A stretch of 64,000 nucleotides of DNA from Sipunculus nudus (taxonomy: Eukaryota; Annelida; Sipuncula; Golfingiida; Sipunculidae), in NCBI GenBank assembly GCA_026874595.1, contig CM049313.1, positions 23,746,008 through 23,810,007 on the forward strand. The letters are read 5' to 3'. How positions within the stretch are numbered: the stretch's first letter is position 1; each line of letters begins with the position of its first letter. The notes beneath the pieces are model-generated. The model had not been told where the DNA came from. It ran no database searches and worked only from the letters and a program-made list of their open reading frames with translations. Below are positions 1 to 13,348 of this stretch, in pieces. Made by a program: the position numbers and the translations under genes.

Positions 1-79
1 ATAGCTTTTCTAATGATAATATACATGAAAAACCAAAAGAAATAAAAATATTTTTCAGTTACTAATATTTTCCAAAATT

Positions 80-114
80 CAGCTGAGCGATGTAACCCAT
101 GGGTCCCTTGTTTA
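80..114 (+). repeat. 3' end fragment of AGCTCA-type interspersed repeat
   Basis: The stretch CTGAGCGATG...ACCCATGGGTCCCTTGTTT closely matches the right end of the longer copy at 54040-54078, which reads ACCCATGGGTCACTTGTTTT. The rest of this copy is either upstream of the window or too diverged to see. Confidence 0.6.
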
Positions 115-116
115 AT

Positions 117-1365
117 CCTTATATAGTTATATATGCATGTATAATTGCATAACCGGTAACCTATTGAGTCTATAACTGTCCTGTCTGACATCACATGGCT
201 TGGTTCTGCCAGACATATTGAATTTATGAGAAGCCTGGTATGTAAATAAAACTAATGTTCTTATTATGTTGGGACCAAATTTGATAGTCAGTTTTTTGCA
301 GTTTTTAATTTTTTACCTGTGTTCCCATAATATATGGTTGCACAATGTTTTACTGGCATTTATTTTCAGTGATCTACATCTTGTGGGACCTGTCTGTTGC
401 ATGTGCCTATCTTACAATTGCTTTTATGATAAATGTTGTTGGTCTTTAACGTCTGTATAATGGACACTTCTACATTATGAGCAATTGACAGGTCCTTTAG
501 TAGTGACTGTAGTTGGGAGGTTTGACAGTATTTAAATTGTATTTTTATCTTGGTTATCTCAGTATTAAGGTAGAAAATAAAGTGAGTGTCATTTGACATT
601 TTATACATAATTGCTAAATTTGCTTGACATTTTAGCCCAGTATGAATATGATTAAGGCAGGCAGGTCTCTGACCCTTAGTAATGGTATTAGTACATTGAT
701 ACCAATCAGTATGTTATTGCTTTATTGGTTGGGGAAGGAAAGATGTGCTGAATAAATTTTATTAGGGGATCAATTTTTATGATGAATAGCAAATTGCTAA
801 TTGACAGTGTCTAAGGTGCTAAAGATATATTCTGAAATAGAAAAAACTTGGAAAAGCACTGATCAGAGCACATACCTGGATCTGCACAATACAAAACTAT
901 CCTACAGGCTCTACCTCCACTCTCCCTTTATCTGGAATTACATCAACATTTAATGGGGCCAAAATGTGCTAAATTTTCATGGAAATTGGATCAGTATAGT
1001 CTATGCCTAATCTTTTTAACAGACTAACACTTAAACCAACCAACTAACAGACACATATGAAAACATAACCACCTTGCCTAGGATGAATGTATACAGTTGA
1101 AATTAATGGCATTCAAGAAAATAAAACTGTAGCTGACTCCAGTCACCGTATATAATATAACCCTGGAGATGTCTACCTGGAGTGCATACAAGCACCCACA
1201 GGATCAATATGTTTTGGTCTGTTGCCTTAATCTTTGATGCAGTCTCAGAAAGCCTAGCTTTTCTCAGGCATACACAGAGGCTTACAACAGCTTGACTGTT
1301 TGTTTAGAAGAAAACCCCAAGTTTTCCACAGCTGCATCAAGACCAAACTTCTCTTTTTCTTTTGA
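117..1365. other. Non-coding AT-rich sequence
   Basis: I see no exon, splice-bounded frame with known protein similarity or clear repeat here. Short open frames occur by chance only. Confidence 0.6.
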
Positions 1366-1725
1366 TTTTTAGCTCAGCTGACTGAAAGTCATCAAAGCTA
1401 TAAAGATTAGTCTTTGTCCGTCTGGTCGGCTGGATGGCCAAGCATCCAGCCGTCCATCCATCTGCTAACAAGGCACAAATCTAAACAGTCAGACCTAAAA
1501 ATTATACACCCAATGAGGTCCACAAAAAATCTCCTTAGAAACCTGAAATTAGGTCTCTGTTACCCATATCCTCTGAGCTATAACCCCTCCAGAATAATTA
1601 AACATTTGATACAAAAGCTGGAGTTACTGAATCACTAATGCATTGATCTCCATGATTCTTTGCATGCATATTAATCATGGACTGTTTCATCATTTCCTGC
1701 AGTATTGTGGCTCCACTATATTTGA
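1366..1725 (+). repeat. AGCTCA-type interspersed repeat, one unit
   Basis: It opens TTTTTAGCTCAGCTGACT, passes a Pyr-rich GTCCGTCTGG tract, then GGCACAAATCTAAACAGTCA, AATTAGGTCTCTGTTACCC and CATTTGATACAAAAGCTGGA, in the same order as the copies at 41089 and 52748. It stops after the TTTCATCATTTCCTGCAG block. Unrelated to any gene; probably a non-autonomous transposon. Confidence 0.75.
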
Positions 1726-4700
1726 TAAATATGTAAATTTGTCCCACAACAAAATAATCCAATTTGGGTATTCTTTTTATAGGTTCCTGTATGCTGAGAT
1801 TGCAAAAGAAAGCCTCCTGAAAGACTGAAAATTTAAGCATCGCAAATAATATACCAGTAACACTGAAAAATATAATGATGAATACAGTATGTTTAATGAA
1901 TGGATGTACCTGATGTAATCAAACAGAGACTTGCGAAGATGAAGTTTGTTGGCCTCAAGATTATATAGTTTGATTGCCAAAGAGTATAAAACAGGATGTG
2001 CACAATAAAAATCCCACATATAACCAAGTTATACATTGAAAAACAAATGACTGGTAGTAAAAGAAATCATTGCAATTGTAGAATTAAGGATCATAATTTA
2101 TGGAATGGATATGGATTGGGAGACTCATCATTTTGATTAAGCACTAGAAAAGGTTGATTAAAATTGTGTCAGTTATATATTATTGACATTAAGCTATGAC
2201 AAAGATACTGACAAAGATACCTATAAGATTTCCCAGACATAATTCTGCGATGAAAAGAGCATAACTTATTCCTGTGTGGATTCTTTTTATTTACACAGAA
2301 TAAAAATGATAGGTATTTCATTATTTTTGCTTTTTATACATGATAAAGGTATTTATTAATGTGTTGTGATAGAATTTTCTTTGTTCTCCAGCCTTTAAAT
2401 AACTGGTAGTCAGTTATCCGGTACAAGTTTAGTTCTGAATTAGTCACATTCTATTTTGACCATCAATGATATTTTCATATTGCAGACTGTTAAATAACTA
2501 ATCATGCTAATTTTCAATATAATAGAGGAGCAGTAAAATTCATGCACCTTATTTAAGTTATTTTATTTAAACAACAGACTCTTTTGCAGTTTTACGTGTG
2601 ACATAAAATAAAACATTATTCTTACATTTATATCTAATTCTAAAACCATACAAACTTTTTTTCAATATTCATCAATTTCCTGTGTTATGAAACTATTTGG
2701 CTTAATTGAACCCAGGGGTCATCTGTAGGTCATTTTGTCAGCCTCATGTCAGCCATGATGAAGTAGCGAGCCTTGCTCAATATCAGTCTTGTTTCCTCTG
2801 ATTATTTATAATACCCTCAGGATCCCAGGGGTATAACTAAAAAGCTCAATCAATACATGTATCAGTGGAAATTTGAATATATATAGAACTTTGGATGGTT
2901 TGCACATGTACTTGGTTTTCATTTTCGTGGAGGAGAAGATTTTTTTGCTGTCACTGCAGCTTTTTATCAGAGACTCAGATCAAGATGAACGAATAGTGTT
3001 ACTGACAAAGGATTAAAGGGCTTCCACCTCATTGTGGCCAGGATTTATGAGTAATAACCCAGAGTGAGATATGAATGCTGAGTGTCTTGAACCCCAAGGA
3101 CAGCTCTGTTCTCTTATTGGGAAAGAAAGTTGCAGCCAGGATGCGGGTAGTGCATCCATCATTACTGGGTTGAATATTTCATGATAGCGGCATGTTCAGC
3201 CACTCAGCAGTGGTGTTGTACCCATAAGATATCAGTTAAGAAAGTACAGGCGGCCAGACTCGGGGACACTCACAGACAGTATCTTATCCCTGCATCCACA
3301 TAGTGAGGCTGAAAAAATCCCACATCATCAAAAGTCAGACACATAGCCTGCTGTGCACACAGTCCTGTTCAGCCATGATACCACATAAATTGCAGGAAAT
3401 GCTTGTAGTGTTTTGCGTATCCTGATCTCCCTTGATGTCACAGATAAGCCCATCAAAAGAGAAACAAAAAGTCTTAGTTTCTCTTGGCTGGTTGATCCAT
3501 TCATGTTTTATTTTCAGGAAACTTCTTTAGTACAGCTTATTATGTCTGGTATCATGCTGCATTTCAGGTTTTCTGATTCCTGTCTTCACTGAGACTGTTT
3601 GTCAGAGTTTCTTAACAGTTCAAAGAGAATAATTTTTGTGGATTTTTTTCCACTTCAGAAAGAATGTGTTTGAATCCCCAGTGAAGGTTAAATATAGCTA
3701 GCTGTTGTGACTGGAATATAGATAATGCATTTCTTATCATGTTCATTTGTCATACACAGCTTTGGTTCAATGTCATGTTTAATGTACCAGTAAGAATTGA
3801 ATACCCTGTAGAGAATGAAGAGCTCTCCTAACTGCAGGGTCCTCTCTACACAGAAAACAAATCCAACTACAAGCAAATCAACTTATCTGTCCAAACATTG
3901 TTATTTGTACACTCCTGATCCAGCAATTTTACACTGCAGTTGTTCCAGATTTAGTTTAACTGCTGCTGTAATGTGAATAGCAAGATTCTCTGTGTTTCAC
4001 CACCAGGGCTGGCACAGGGCAAGGAATGGTAATTAGACCAATGAGAGAGTAGTATCTCTTTGTGCATCCAGCTTCAAATATTAAACCTGCCACACCCTGC
4101 TTGTTGGTCTGATTACACTGGTTCTGGCACAGGGCCAAGAATCAGACCAATGAGAGTGGGATGTCGCAGGTTGGAAATTAGTTGTTGTTTTGGGATGCAG
4201 AAAAGTACCTGGGATACAAGATCAACCACTTTGAACAAGTTTTAGTTTATTGATAAATCAAAATTCTTTTAATCCATCTTGCTGATTATATGTAATTCTT
4301 GACATGACCAATATACTTAATCAATATATCTGCTTCAGCTTCTCATATATGTCATACTGTAGCATATAATCACTTTTTCATATATAATAATTTTTAGTTG
4401 TAGGAATTGGTTGTATTGATGGTGACCTGTTAGTGCCACAATAAAAATGTCATGTGCACAAGTTAATAAATTGTGATTTCAAAATATGTAAAGCCTAGAT
4501 GGAAATAGACTGAATTTATTAGAGTGGTCCCATTAACTATTTTTACTCCAACCCTCATGCGCAGTAATATAGAAAGTCATGTGCACGACTAATCAAACCA
4601 CCGTAGTAAATGTATATCATGTTTGATGATTGAATGAAATATAACGACCAATCAGCGATTATTAATCAAGTAATTTACATACCTTCTACATGGCCATAAA

Positions 4701-6046
4701 GTATGCTGTATAGAATTATACCTAAAATATATAACAAATAAACACAGTCTGATTTAATTGTGCATCACATTAAAAGGCAAGGTAACAGCCATGTTGTTAA
4801 TACTTCTTCACTGAACAAGATCCTGTTTTCATGCTATATACTCCCTACATTGTGTCCGATCTTTCTTAATTCTCTGACAAGATTAGGATATTTTTTTCTG
4901 GTCAATGACTTCTTTCCATGTGCATACATAATTGTTTTTGGTTGATTATGCATAGATGCAACCAGATTGATTATGAAAGAAAATGACCAATCAACAATAT
5001 AAACAATTTATTCCACAAACCATTTCATTTGGAGATTACTGGCAAATATTTCGAACTTCTAATATAATTGTGTGCTCAAATATGCCTATGCCATTTCTAT
5101 ACAAATCTTTGATAAATATATACACTTTCTGTACAGTCTCGAGAAAAAAAACATAAGGTTGTTTATGACGTATCGCCTCTGATTCTGATTATTTTGTGAC
5201 TAATGTATGATAAAGGATAAAGAGTTTATGGTAATACATCATGACACTCATTGATGATGTGTTGTTGCATGGTTAATGCATCTTGAGGGAAGGGAGGGGA
5301 AAGTCGTTAAAGTGGGGATGTTGCTACCATAATACATGCTGGAATATTGTAATTCGTATCAGTGAGCTGTCACTTTGCGGTAGTTAAGGCCTGATGGCCT
5401 TTGGACCAGAACAATTATCAGTCAGCAGGCAACTACAGTGATGTTGTAATTAATGGCTGAATCATTAGTCTCATTATCCTGTTATTATGTGCAGTCAGTC
5501 ATTGGAGAGATACTCATCGTCTATTATAGTGGCTGATCTGACCACAGAATACTTAAATTGACACATTCAGATTTTGCTAATCTGTTTGCTATAGCTAGAC
5601 TAGTAGGGTTTCTTCATATCAAATGTTTATGTTGTGTAGTCTGTAAATGGGGAAAAGAGGGCCAGCTCTATAAAAACAGTTTCAATAATGTTGCTCTTGT
5701 GAGGAAAATTGTCCAAATATGTATCTCAAAATCCTAGAACACCTTAAATGATCACAGTTTTCATGTCTTTTGCTTTACCATCAAGATCTCCTCTGTTTCA
5801 ATCAGTTATCTTGTCCTTTTATTCACAATTTCTCAGCTATTCAAAATACCTTTTATCTCAATGCTCATAAAATGTCAAAATCTGTACCTCCAAATTAAAG
5901 TATGATTTCTCCAGATGGCAGGTGTGCCTGTTGTATCAGCAGTTTTAATCTGAATCTGTGTTAACAATCTCCTAATTAACTTAAAAATCTTATCTGCACA
6001 TTATATATTTCGGAATGCATTATTTTTATATCAAATAAAAGATTAA
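1726..6046. other. Non-coding AT-rich sequence
   Basis: No exon recognised. An imperfect local duplication pairs 4007-4049 with 4121-4157, both containing CTGGCACAGGGC and AGACCAATGAGAG. A T/A-rich, repeat-poor stretch otherwise. Confidence 0.55.
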
Positions 6047-6047
6047 G

Positions 6048-6057
6048 TCTCTCTCTT

Positions 6058-6090
<33 letters not shown>

Positions 6091-6091
6091 T
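6048..6091 (+). repeat. (CT)n(CA)n microsatellite
   Basis: About 24 bases of CT repeats with one interruption, followed directly by nine CA units. Confidence 0.95.
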
Positions 6092-7174
6092 ATTACACAA
6101 TTGGCACTTTTTACAGTAACATATTTTCATAAATATCCTGTTACATTCTGAACCAATTTGAACACAAATGATTAGTTGTAAGATTTGGCAAGTGTGATAT
6201 AGACCTTATTGATGTATCTGCAAAGTGTAGTGTTAAAGTGTCCCAAAGGCACACAGGAACCCCATGGGAGACAATGTACTGTATCACTAAAAATGTCCAT
6301 CCCATGTTGAAAAGGAGGCTGCCACAGACAATTACAGTGCTGTATTGAGGTGATGTGCTGAGCTGCCGCAGTCACTGGCCTGGCTTGTTTCTTTCTGCCG
6401 GCCAGATCTGTACATCAAACTCTGATTTATAACCACCCGAGGGACTCTAAGCTTGATCGATAAGCCGCCTCACTAACAGTCTCACACAGAATATCATTAT
6501 GCTCAACTCAGATTTAAGGAAGCATCCAGGCAAACATGAAGCAAGGAGTGTAAATCTAAACAAATTAAAGTGGGAGCACCCAATATATCTCATACATGTT
6601 GAAGTTAGAATTTTTCCTGTAGATACTACTTTATACTGAACAGAAAATGTAGATGGTAACCTCATATGGGAATGCAGTTCTATGAAGAAATTCAGAGAAT
6701 GAATACAATTTTTTTCATGATGTTTGATGATTTAGGATGCATTAAGATTCACCCAGTAGATTGAAATTCATTTGAAATACCCTTGGCTTAATGAATGCAA
6801 ATATTAATCAGCCAAAGAGCTTAAAACACTTCTCTGGATAGAGTCATGTTATCAATAGCAAAACACATGACAACCTGATATCACTCAAAGATCTTGTTAG
6901 GTAAGAGTGTAAAAGCTGACCAAGGTTTTGCTAGTGCTTTCATAAAGATAACTTCTAATGGAAACATGCAGTAACAACTCAGCCAACTCATTTTTTTGGC
7001 ATCCATATCTTACTGCCATAAGCAGCATTTTGCATTCAGATGGGAATGTTTCAGTTCCAACAAGCTCCAGTATCTTTGAGTAAAGGTGCCTGAATATTAC
7101 TGATTTGGAAAAACAATCCAGTCTCAGGACCCTGATACCCCTCTCACACACAAAACATTTTCAAAAAGATTTGG

Positions 7175-7340
7175 GCAAAGCACTTTGACCTCATGGGTTT
7201 GAATCCGTGTTGTGGATCCACACGGGCATCTAGCACCAATGCATTTGCAAGGTGAACATTTCACAAGTGGGACTATGTACCAAAATGCTGACACGAGCAA
7301 TTGCCCTTACACTACGACCTAGTTGCTGCTTGAGGTCTAG
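7175..7340 (+). repeat. SINE-like sequence with tRNA-type box B
   Basis: The stretch CAAAGCACTTTGACCTCA followed by GGGTTTGAATCCG (box B at 7195-7207) resembles the promoter half of a tRNA-derived SINE. Box A is weak. The 3' part has no recognised tail. Confidence 0.42.
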
Positions 7341-8403
7341 AATGTTTTGAATGCAAATTGAGTGTTCCCATGACCCTTTAGAAAAGCGGATAAAACAGTT
7401 CACATTCAAAACTTATGAAACCACCTCCTGAGCATGATCCAAAACTGATCCAAAATGGTTTAAAACTGGTTTGCATTTGCTGTGTCTCAATATTTGTCTT
7501 AAATATGAGACATGGTCGGATCCTGTTGACTTGAAAGTCATGGCATTAGATCACAGCTGGTATCATCTACATCATTGTTTATTACACGTGGCAAAATGCA
7601 TTGGTGAGACCAAAAATAGTGGTTGTGATTGCATTGTGAGTGCTTATATATAACAGTGGATGGTTGTCAAGTGGAGTTTTCATGTAATGAGAGTAATGAC
7701 AAGCTTGCACTTGTGTCAGCTGTATTCAGTTGATTATCTACAATGATAAAAACAAATTCCATTACATATGTACAGTAAAGTGAACTTGTTATTTGTTATC
7801 AATAATTTACCAAGCACTTTACTCATAAATACTGTCATGAGAACTCTTTCTTCACTGATAACCCATCTGAACAGAATATTGGTAACTGTCTCGGGAGTCC
7901 TAATTTGATTTGCTTTGGCATAAATGCCTTTCATAAGAAGACTGCTCATCTGTGCTCAGGAATGAGGTTTCAAAATCATATCAGGTGTATTTATTTCATT
8001 GTTGCATTGTGGGTAAATAGGACTTATTTGGACAGGTGTAGAAATCTCATGTTTCTTCAAGGTAATGCCATAATATAATTTACTGTTCTTTTTCTGTTTC
8101 TTGTGCATCCTTGGTAGCAGGACTTTGGGCTGATCAATGGAAATCACATAATTTAGAATGGCAAAGGAATTGAGAAGGCAGTTCTTTAGTATAAGTTGCC
8201 ACTAGTTATTTATTATGCTTGCTTGTATTTTGTCTCAGGTTTTACTCAGACTTGCTCAGTCTTGTTCTCTTTGATCAGTGTTGCATCCTCAGTGTCTATT
8301 TCTGTATTTCCCCTCCCACACAAGCACAACATGTTTTAATTATATGAGGCAATATGGTCCCCCCTCTCCATGGTTTCTATGCCTAATAACGTCATTGGAG
8401 AAT

Positions 8404-8735
8404 AACTCCAAAACAGGATATGAACTGGGCCACAGTGGAGATTTGGTTACAATGGAGTGTACAAAATTGGAAATAAGGTCAAGGTCAGAAATAAATATCA
8501 ACTGCAAGTCTGTCTCCTATGACTAATATTTTGCTCAAAGGTCAGTTTTGGAAAATTAGCCATATTCAGGATCTAGCACAGTCTCAAAAGTGAACAGTAG
8601 TGGAGAATTGGCTATATAATGTATGGCCCAGGAAATAAGGTTATAATAAAAATCAGGTACAAATCTATCACCTGTGAATAATACTTTGCCCAAATGCCAG
8701 TTTTTTTAAAATCATCCATATTTGGGAACTAGTGC
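8404..8735 (+). repeat. Two diverged tandem units of about 165-180 bp
   Basis: The segments 8404-8585 and 8586-8735 share, in order, a GGAGA-TTGG block, GGAAATAAGGT, the stretch around CTCCTATGACTAATATTTTG / CACCTGTGAATAATACTTTG, then AAAATTAGCCATATTCAGGA / AAAATCATCCATATTTGGGA. Confidence 0.6.
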
Positions 8736-10265
8736 AAACTCATTGAGACCTAGTAAAGTTAACCAATAATATATTTTAACCCAAAAATGGATATAAAAAT
8801 AAAATTGATCATCAACCCCTTTAAGCCCCCCAGTCCCTACAGGTGGAGGCTTAATTAACTATAGGGATGAGTTCCTGGATTCTGCCCATTGATGTGACCC
8901 GGTTAGCCTAATATATATACTTCTGACTAAGTTTCCTCATGTAATATGCGCACCCAGGAGACAAGAAATAATTCAAGTATCAAGGTCTTTTGGCTCCAGG
9001 CCATACTTGGCAGATTGAGGTCCATTCCTAAGTATCAATATGGAGCCAGTATATCAGAATGTCATCCCTAGTTTAAAAATCAATGGTAGTCTTTCCATAT
9101 ATCCTTATATGCATTAATCAAATAGAGTATACACATATTTTAATGTTAAGTGAAACAAATTTCAGCAGAACTCATATCAACACCAAAATGCAGGTGTGTT
9201 CCTTCTTTTGGAATATGGTTTATCAGTCTCATGCAGCCATGTGAGAAGCTAAATTATTCTTCTCATCTTTAATAAAGAGTTATTAAAACTTTAAAAGAGT
9301 ATACACATATAATTATCAAGGTAAGAATGTTGAATTGAGATATACATTTGATGCACAGAACTATAAATAAAGTGGATTTGAGTTAAATAGGAATACAAGT
9401 TGCCACCTTGGTTTATAGACTTCACAGGTCAACCCTATATAACACCATGTTTCTGTTATCTTTATAAAATGTTCAGGATAATTAAATAACTGGATCTCAT
9501 TCAGATTTTCAATATTATGAATGCAGAAAAACTTTCAATTTTGGTGAAATATTTTAACATTAATGTTTTTAATCTAAGAAAAGGTCAAGGACTTGTGGAC
9601 AAGATTATTTTTAGAAAGTTTGGGCTGACTGTCAGTGTTTTAGTCTGGACAAGATTTAAAATCATTTGTGTTTTGTGATAATCACAGACAGATCCAGAGT
9701 AGACTTGGCTGTGAGCCATCTGTAAATGCTCCGGCTTCCTCATGAACAAATCAATAGATTTGGGTGATAGATTGCGGGATGCAACCTAATAACACTATCA
9801 AGTTCAATAGTGGACTCCACTATATAATAGCTCCGACACAGAGATGTCGCAAAATTATATAACTTCTCCCCTCAGTACACACCAGAGAGTTATTAAATTT
9901 AATAATTTCACTCTCGACTGAGCGAGAAACTAGGGTTTCAAAGTGATGATTTTTCTCGAGGCCCGTCCTTGGTGAATGATTTATTCACAGAAAAAAAACT
10001 TTGGGGCAAAATGTATTGTCTGTGAGAATTTCTATATATATTCACACTAAAGTATCATGTGTATCACAAAATAATACAGGTTTTCTCATTTAAAGTAGGG
10101 TTGATTGATTATGAACTGTGTGCAGATACAGTTTGCTGGACAATCAATATGTAAAAGAAACATATTCTTATTTTTCCTGTTATACATGATTTATGTTCTT
10201 CAGATGGAAGGTTTATATTTTTCAAGCATTAATAGTGATGCAGATACATTGTGATTATGCTCACA

Positions 10266-10830
10266 GATATCCAGAGAGATTTACTGGACATTTTGCAGCA
10301 GCACTGAATAATATGGGACTGAGTGATTCAGACCACAATGTCCATGATCCATATTGACCAATGTAAAACTGTAAAAACTTGTACAGTGTCTACAGACAGA
10401 ATAGTTGGCAGGACAGAGTATCAGGAGCCTGAGTTTTATAGACCAAATGTCCATATTGATAAAGGACATGTAGAAAATTCTGCAATTGAGAATGTTGATG
10501 GAAAAATTTTTTTTGACCATACTGTCTGTGGTGCAAAAGGAGAGTGTCCATGTAGAGAATTCTGCAAGAGATAATGTTAATGGACAAAGTCTGTGGTAGT
10601 AAAGGACAGGGGTCATGTGGAGAATTCTGCACGAGGGAATGCTAAAGGAGTGAATGGACCAAGTTATACAGATCAAAATGTCTGTGTTGCCACAGGACAA
10701 TATCTGTGGATAAAGAATACTGCAGGAAATAATGTTATTTACCAAATATCCATGGTAAAAAAGACAGCTAGTGTCAATGGGTAGAATCCTGCAGGAGAGA
10801 AAGACCAATGACCTGATGGGCCTATGCTTA
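10266..10830 (+). repeat. Degenerate tandem repeat, units about 65-95 bp
   Basis: Blocks of the type GAATTCTGCAxGAGxxAATG recur near 10471, 10556, 10621, 10716 and 10785, separated by GACCAxxTGTCCATxxxGxxxAAAGGAC-like spacers. The longest antisense frame here (189 codons) is made of the same repeated words and is not taken as a gene. Confidence 0.65.
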
Positions 10831-11224
10831 TGGGCAGTTTTTATAACCATGGTGTTTCAGGACATTCATGATCAACAAAAATATAATGTAATGAAACAGT
10901 GACCATGTCTGATAAACCTGCACTTAAACTTTAAGTCTATGACTGTTTCCGCACACGGGACATGTTCTGCTAAGACCTCTTTGGATGCAGCAGGGTTTGT
11001 GAGGTTTTGATTCCATCACAAGCTGCCTGTCAGGATGGACTGTAATCCATTGTCTGTAGTCAGACCCTGGTGAGGCCAGCTTAATCTGTTCTGATGACCA
11101 ATTTGTCAGTGTGAGTCCTGGAGGCTCTCCCCGGCCTGACTGCTAATATTACCATGAAAGATGGTCTCTTGGTTCAATCAACTCAATTTATGTGTGACCT
11201 TTACATAAAAATTTATGTAGTGTT

Positions 11225-11500
11225 TTTGAACGCGTCACCTGGTTGGCATCTGACTGCTCCCTTATATTGCACATGTGACCTGGCATACATGTTCAGTCAA
11301 AGTCAAACTACTCCCTGATATTGAATGTGTCACCTGGCAAGCATGTTCAGTCACCACTCACTGATATTGAACATGTGACCTGGGATGCTTGTTCAGTCAA
11401 ACTTCTAAATGATATAGAACATGCGACCTGGGATGCTTGGTCAGTCATTTGACTCAGTGATATTCAACATATGACCTGGTATAAATGTTCAATAATACAA
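11225..11500 (+). repeat. 48-bp minisatellite, about six copies
   Basis: A unit of the form TATTGAACATGTGACCTGGG followed by ATGCTTGTTCAGTCA recurs at 11265, 11319, 11365, 11413 and 11461, with a partial copy near 11233. Period is 46-54 bp. Confidence 0.85.
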
Positions 11501-12882
11501 GTATTTTGTACTGCGGCGAATTTGAAAATTGCTGATTGTATTTCCAGGCATGTACTATTCACTTATTTTGAGCATGGTATGTATATTCAGGTTAATTACA
11601 CAAGTGACCTCCCTTTTATGTATTTTGAGTCAAAATGAGTATTTAGTCTTAGTCCTAAGTTAATTCTGGTGACATTGACCTCTGATGACCTCTAGTGAAA
11701 TGCACAAGCATGAGTGCGATGCAACTATACCACTGTCAAGGTCTTGGTTTTAGGCCTAAATTGTTAAACTGGCCCATCGTGACAAAATCCTTTGGTGCAA
11801 GAACCTTTCAGGCAAAAGCCAATTAACCCCTAAAAATGCTCACTTACACAAAAGCCCACCTCTAATGAATACCAGTATTACCAGTACAAAGCTCCACCAG
11901 AATGGTTATTTGCTGCAATAATGTTCATTATATTCTGTTATCATTATGTATGCTTTAATTTCTATCCTTTCAGCTTTAAATATACCTATGCATGTCCACA
12001 CCCTATTACAGAAGTCAAATGAAGATGTGCCAATAAAATCTTGTTTAGTTGAACTGAAGAACTTTAGCTAAGTCATGTCACAAAACAATTGTCCTTTGTA
12101 GCTGTGTTTGTTTTGTTTGTAACCCAGCCTCTGGGCCTCCTCATTTTATGATTCTAACAGTGTCTTCTTCAGTGTAACCATGTTCTCCACCTTGTACAAG
12201 AATCAGCTTCAACTTTACATGTCTTGCCTTTAGTGAACACCCACCCACTCTCTCATGTTCTTTAACCACATTAAGGGTAAAGTTTTCCCACCTTGCTACA
12301 GTGGTTTGTTTTTCCACAGCCACCACAGGAAACAGCTGACTGCCATAACAGGTGGGCGTGTACATGGGCAGCCATCTGTTTACATTCTGCTATAGATTAG
12401 TACTGTTTCTGCTGCCCAGCTGATGTGAAATAGACCACTCATTGAATCCCCTGACTAAACGAGCAGTGTCTAATGATGGGATGATTACTGAGTTTTATTG
12501 AAAGTCATGATCAGTTATTCTGTTTTCACTGTCAATTAAGTACTCAATTACCAAAAACAACTAACAATTACAATAAGGCCTGACAACACTGACTCTGACT
12601 ACCCAACTAGTGATGAAAAAACCACCCATATCCAAGAGATATTCCAGTCACACAGATAATGGAACGGATTATTAATTGATCATCAATCAGTCTGATGATT
12701 GATGATGAAATGGGAACCTACTCCCACCACTAGCTGTATCATCCTAAACTTGTTAAGTGTTCATAGATGGTGTTATACTTATGGGGAAGGAAACTCCAAC
12801 TCAAATGAATACAGAGGCAGTGGCACAGAATATGGATCTAAATTTAGGCAGTTTATGGAATATTCCTTATTGTATCCATGTG

Positions 12883-13210
12883 TGAACATTGCAATAATTT
12901 AGAGCAACAATGTAGTTTCAACATGGCTGTAGAGCAACACTTTGGGTGTTAAAACATTGGCTGCAGAACATGGCTTAAGTCTGAACAAAGCTGTAAAGCA
13001 AGACTTTACTGTTAACATGGCTCTAGAAGAAGATTGTTTTGTGAACACAGCGTGATCTATATAAAGATTGTTGTGTGGTTATATAACTCAGGAATAAAAT
13101 TATGTGTGAACCTGCTTCTATATATAACAAGATTTTCATGTGAACAATTGGTTGTCAAGCATGACTTTGGTATGAATAAAGCTCTATATAAATCTAAGAC
13201 TAATGTTTTC
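12883..13210 (+). repeat. Degenerate 33-bp minisatellite, about ten copies
   Basis: Blocks resembling AACATGGCTGTAGAGCAACA and then TTTGGGTGTTA recur about every 31-34 bases from 12883 to 13210 (starts near 12919, 12950, 12983, 13017, 13049, 13081, 13112, 13146, 13178). The later copies are strongly diverged. It is followed by a TA microsatellite. Confidence 0.65.
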
Positions 13211-13286
13211 ACTGATATCAAACTGCAAAGAAAAAAATTTAAATGTATACATTCTAATGTATACTTTTTCTATGTAGCAGTGTATA

Positions 13287-13288
<2 letters not shown>

Positions 13289-13347
<59 letters not shown>
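13289..13347. repeat. (TA)n microsatellite
   Basis: About 29 uninterrupted AT units. Confidence 0.97.

Positions 13348-13348
<1 letters not shown>

Larger units (their letters stand above)
6092..10265. other. Non-coding sequence with scattered repeat debris
   Basis: No exon recognised. Apart from a SINE-like piece (7175-7340) and a diverged tandem duplication (8404-8735), I see nothing specific. Around 9880-9920 a short palindrome ATTAAATTTAAT sits between GAGAGT and ACTCTC. Confidence 0.5.

Noticed and set aside
10281-10850. Minus-strand open frame of 189 codons
   Set aside because: It lies within the degenerate tandem repeat, repeats the same words in translation (e.g. SCRILP/NCRIFY types) and matches no known protein.
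13034-13348. Plus-strand open frame of 104 codons ending in YIYIYI
   Set aside because: It is the translation of the 33-bp minisatellite and the TA microsatellite.
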